Assembly: GCA_964351985.1 (NCBI GenBank)
Contig: CAYGPR010000003.1
Span: forward strand, 1-64,000
DNA length: 64,000 nucleotides
Reading direction: 5' to 3'
Origin: Meishania sp964351985
Lineage (GTDB): Bacteria > Bacteroidota > Bacteroidia > Flavobacteriales > Flavobacteriaceae
Part shown: positions 62,342 to 64,000 of the stretch, piece by piece
How positions within the stretch are numbered: position 1 is the first letter of the stretch
Layout: each line of letters starts with the position of its first letter
The notes under the pieces: generated by a model
What the model was told of the DNA's origin: nothing
The model's input: the letters and a program-made list of their open reading frames with translations, nothing else
The model's database searches: none
Made by a program: the position numbers and the translations under genes

Positions 62342-63850
62342 ATGAATTATAGAATAAACCATCTATCTTTTTCTTTCGCCTTGTTCTTTATCATGGGCAT
62401 TACCGCCCAACAAGAAGCCAACAACAAAAAACTCGATACCATGATCGTTCAGGGTATAGAAGATTGGAAAGTCCCAGGGTTGGCAGCAATAGTCGTCAAA
62501 GACGGACAAGTCGTTTTCCAAAAAACCTACGGCGTCAAAAATCTAAAGACCAAGGAGCCTGTTGACGAGAACACCTTGTTCAATATGGCTTCGACTACAA
62601 AAGCGATAGTGGCCATTGCCATGGGCATGTTGGTCGACGATGGCAAATTGAATTGGGACGATAAGGTGGTGGACCACCTCCCCTACTTTAAACTAGCCGA
62701 CGCCTACATTACGGCGGATGCCAGGGTAAAAGATCTGTTTACACACAATTTAGGAATCGGCAATGCCGATGCATTGTGGACGATCGACAGCGTTTCGACC
62801 CGAGAGACGATTCGAAGGTTCCGGTACGCCGACAAAGCATATCCCCTCCGTGGTGGTTTTATCTATCAAAACATTATGTACGCAGTGGCCGGGGAGGTCA
62901 TTGCAGCGGTCAGCGGAAAACCTTGGAACCAATTCGTCAAAGAACGTATTTTCGACCCTTTGGGAATGACCCGAACCCAAGCCCTGGCGAAGGATATTTT
63001 CAAAGCAGGAAATTATGTAACCCCGTATTTCGATGACCCCGACGATGGCATGGTCGAAGTCGATTACGGATTTTCGGATCAAATAGGACCGGCTGGTATG
63101 ATCTGTTCAACGCCACACGATATAGCAAACTATCTGACCCTCTTGGTCAATAATGGGATTTATAAGTCGGATACGCTTGTCAAACCGAAAACGTTTAAGG
63201 CCCTATTTGAACCCCATTCTTTTTTAGGGGAAAGTGGAATTTATCCCACTAATGCCCTGACCAAACCCAACTGGAATACATACGGCCTAGGTTGGTTTCA
63301 ACAGGATTATAAGGGTTACAAACTCGATTTTCACACCGGAAGCCTTTTTGGTCTGGTCGCAATCGCAGGAGTGATGCACGACAAAAATATGGCAGTCTAT
63401 GTTTTTGCCAATCTAGACCATGCAGAGCTGCGCCATGCAATTTTGTACAAGGCGATAGACTTATTCGCCTTTAATGATGACAGTCGCAAATGGCATGACG
63501 AAGTTTTCAAACTGTACGAGGGTTTTAAAAAAGAAAACCTCGAAACATCGAAAAAGAAAATCGCTGAGCGGGTAAAAAATACAAAACCCCGTTTACCATT
63601 GTCAAAGTACGAAGGCGCATACACCAATGAACTTTTAGGAATGGCCACAGTTTCCATCCAAAACAATACCTTAAGGATTAATTTTAATGATTTCATTTCT
63701 TATGACCTGGAGCATTGGCACTATGACACTTTTATGACCAATAAAGATGCTCGATTTCGCCAAAAACTAGAACTTCTTTTTGACCTCGATACTGATGGGA
63801 ACATAGATAAGTTTGATTTTATGGGCGAAGTATTCACGAAAAAGGAGTGA
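62342..63850 (+). CDS. Exported beta-lactamase-fold serine hydrolase
   Basis: A 502-residue enzyme with signal peptide (NHLSFSFALFFIMGITAQ). The catalytic motifs are Ser84-Thr-Thr-Lys87 (MASTTKAIVA), Tyr in FIYQNIMYAVAG and HTGSLFG as the HxG box. A C-terminal domain (about 400-502) ends with an aspartate-rich LFDLDTDGNIDKFDFMGE. It shares the fold but not close sequence with the previous gene. Together with the P1 peptidase the three form a peptide-degrading set (inference). Confidence 0.9.
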   Translation: MNYRINHLSFSFALFFIMGITAQQEANNKKLDTMIVQGIEDWKVPGLAAIVVKDGQVVFQKTYGVKNLKTKEPVDENTLFNMASTTKAIVAIAMGMLVDDGKLNWDDKVVDHLPYFKLADAYITADARVKDLFTHNLGIGNADALWTIDSVSTRETIRRFRYADKAYPLRGGFIYQNIMYAVAGEVIAAVSGKPWNQFVKERIFDPLGMTRTQALAKDIFKAGNYVTPYFDDPDDGMVEVDYGFSDQIGPAGMICSTPHDIANYLTLLVNNGIYKSDTLVKPKTFKALFEPHSFLGESGIYPTNALTKPNWNTYGLGWFQQDYKGYKLDFHTGSLFGLVAIAGVMHDKNMAVYVFANLDHAELRHAILYKAIDLFAFNDDSRKWHDEVFKLYEGFKKENLETSKKKIAERVKNTKPRLPLSKYEGAYTNELLGMATVSIQNNTLRINFNDFISYDLEHWHYDTFMTNKDARFRQKLELLFDLDTDGNIDKFDFMGEVFTKKE

Positions 63851-63978
63851 TAGGCGGCCCGAAATCCGGTTTTGTTGAACACCGCATAATCAGGATATTT
63901 TTCAAACGATAGAAACAACTAGAAGAGTACCTTTTGAAAATCAAAGGAATGAAATACCAACCAAAAATAATTTTAAAA

Positions 63979-64000
63979 ATGAAAAAACATTTGACCTTAG
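63979..64000 (+). CDS. Start of an exported protein, truncated by the window
   Basis: ATG AAA AAA CAT TTG ACC at the end of the window looks like the beginning of a signal peptide (MKKHLTL). Only seven codons are visible, so the product cannot be named. Confidence 0.4.

Noticed and set aside
1..64000. tRNA, rRNA, riboswitch, transposase or prophage genes
   Set aside because: None could be recognised by reading both strands; short structured RNAs could still be missed without a covariance search.

Overview
This 64 kb window looks like chromosomal DNA of a marine member of the Flavobacteriaceae (Bacteroidota; Zobellia, Maribacter or Muricauda-like). The basis is indirect: moderate GC, Bacteroidota-type -7 boxes (TAnnTTTG) where visible, and families typical of the group (2TM-domain proteins, DUF2490, DUF6090, DUF4331, DUF547, PVC/ThuA lipoproteins, TPR-fused kinases and cyclases, LytTR regulators). 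No rRNA, tRNA, CRISPR array, intact transposase or phage gene was seen, so the genus is a guess.

Layout. 0-0.5 kb: a frameshifted DUF559 endonuclease-like gene followed by a ~230 bp long-inverted-repeat element. 0.5-5.8 kb: VOC protein, DoxX-like membrane protein, two secreted amidohydrolases and a TPMT-like methyltransferase, all on the plus strand. 5.8-7.1 kb: a small membrane protein and a NAD(P)-binding pseudogene with three lesions. 7.3-13.9 kb: a large BNR/VPS10-like secreted protein, DUF2490, YdeI-like protein, Cu/Zn superoxide dismutase lipoprotein, and an ECF sigma/anti-sigma pair. 13.9-17.2 kb: a likely D-glutamate module (DgcA racemase, DgcN N-acetyltransferase) plus a PLP enzyme. 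17.5-26 kb: TIGR04283-type glycosyltransferase, DUF547, Omp85-type barrel divergent from an RND/MMPL exporter, TPR lipoprotein, DUF4331 pair. 26-32.5 kb: LETM1-like protein and a minus-strand signalling operon of TPR protein, LytS-type kinase fused to a 2TM domain, five separate 2TM proteins and a LytTR regulator. 32.7-39.2 kb: a sugar-oxidation operon (Gfo/Idh/MocA protein, TIM-barrel epimerase, ThuA-PVC-cupredoxin lipoprotein) divergent from an AraC regulator. 39.3-44.7 kb: methyltransferase, FAD dehydrogenase, secreted C-type lectin, DEAD-box helicase.

44.9-55.1 kb is the most unusual part. A TPR histidine kinase/LytTR pair stands divergent to a run of SnoaL/NTF2-like proteins, secreted tandem alpha/beta-barrel-like proteins, a methyltransferase split by one in-frame TAA, a decayed SnoaL copy, a small barrel protein and an SDR enzyme. 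One further secreted paralogue lies beyond the regulator. 55.3-59.5 kb holds a hotdog thioesterase, a decayed patch (DUF6090 remnant), a PycTM-like membrane protein and a TPR-class III nucleotidyl cyclase: a candidate cyclic-nucleotide module. 59.6-64 kb: P1-family peptidase, two beta-lactamase-fold serine hydrolases and the first codons of another gene.

Functions are assigned from motifs and family memory only; no database search was run.
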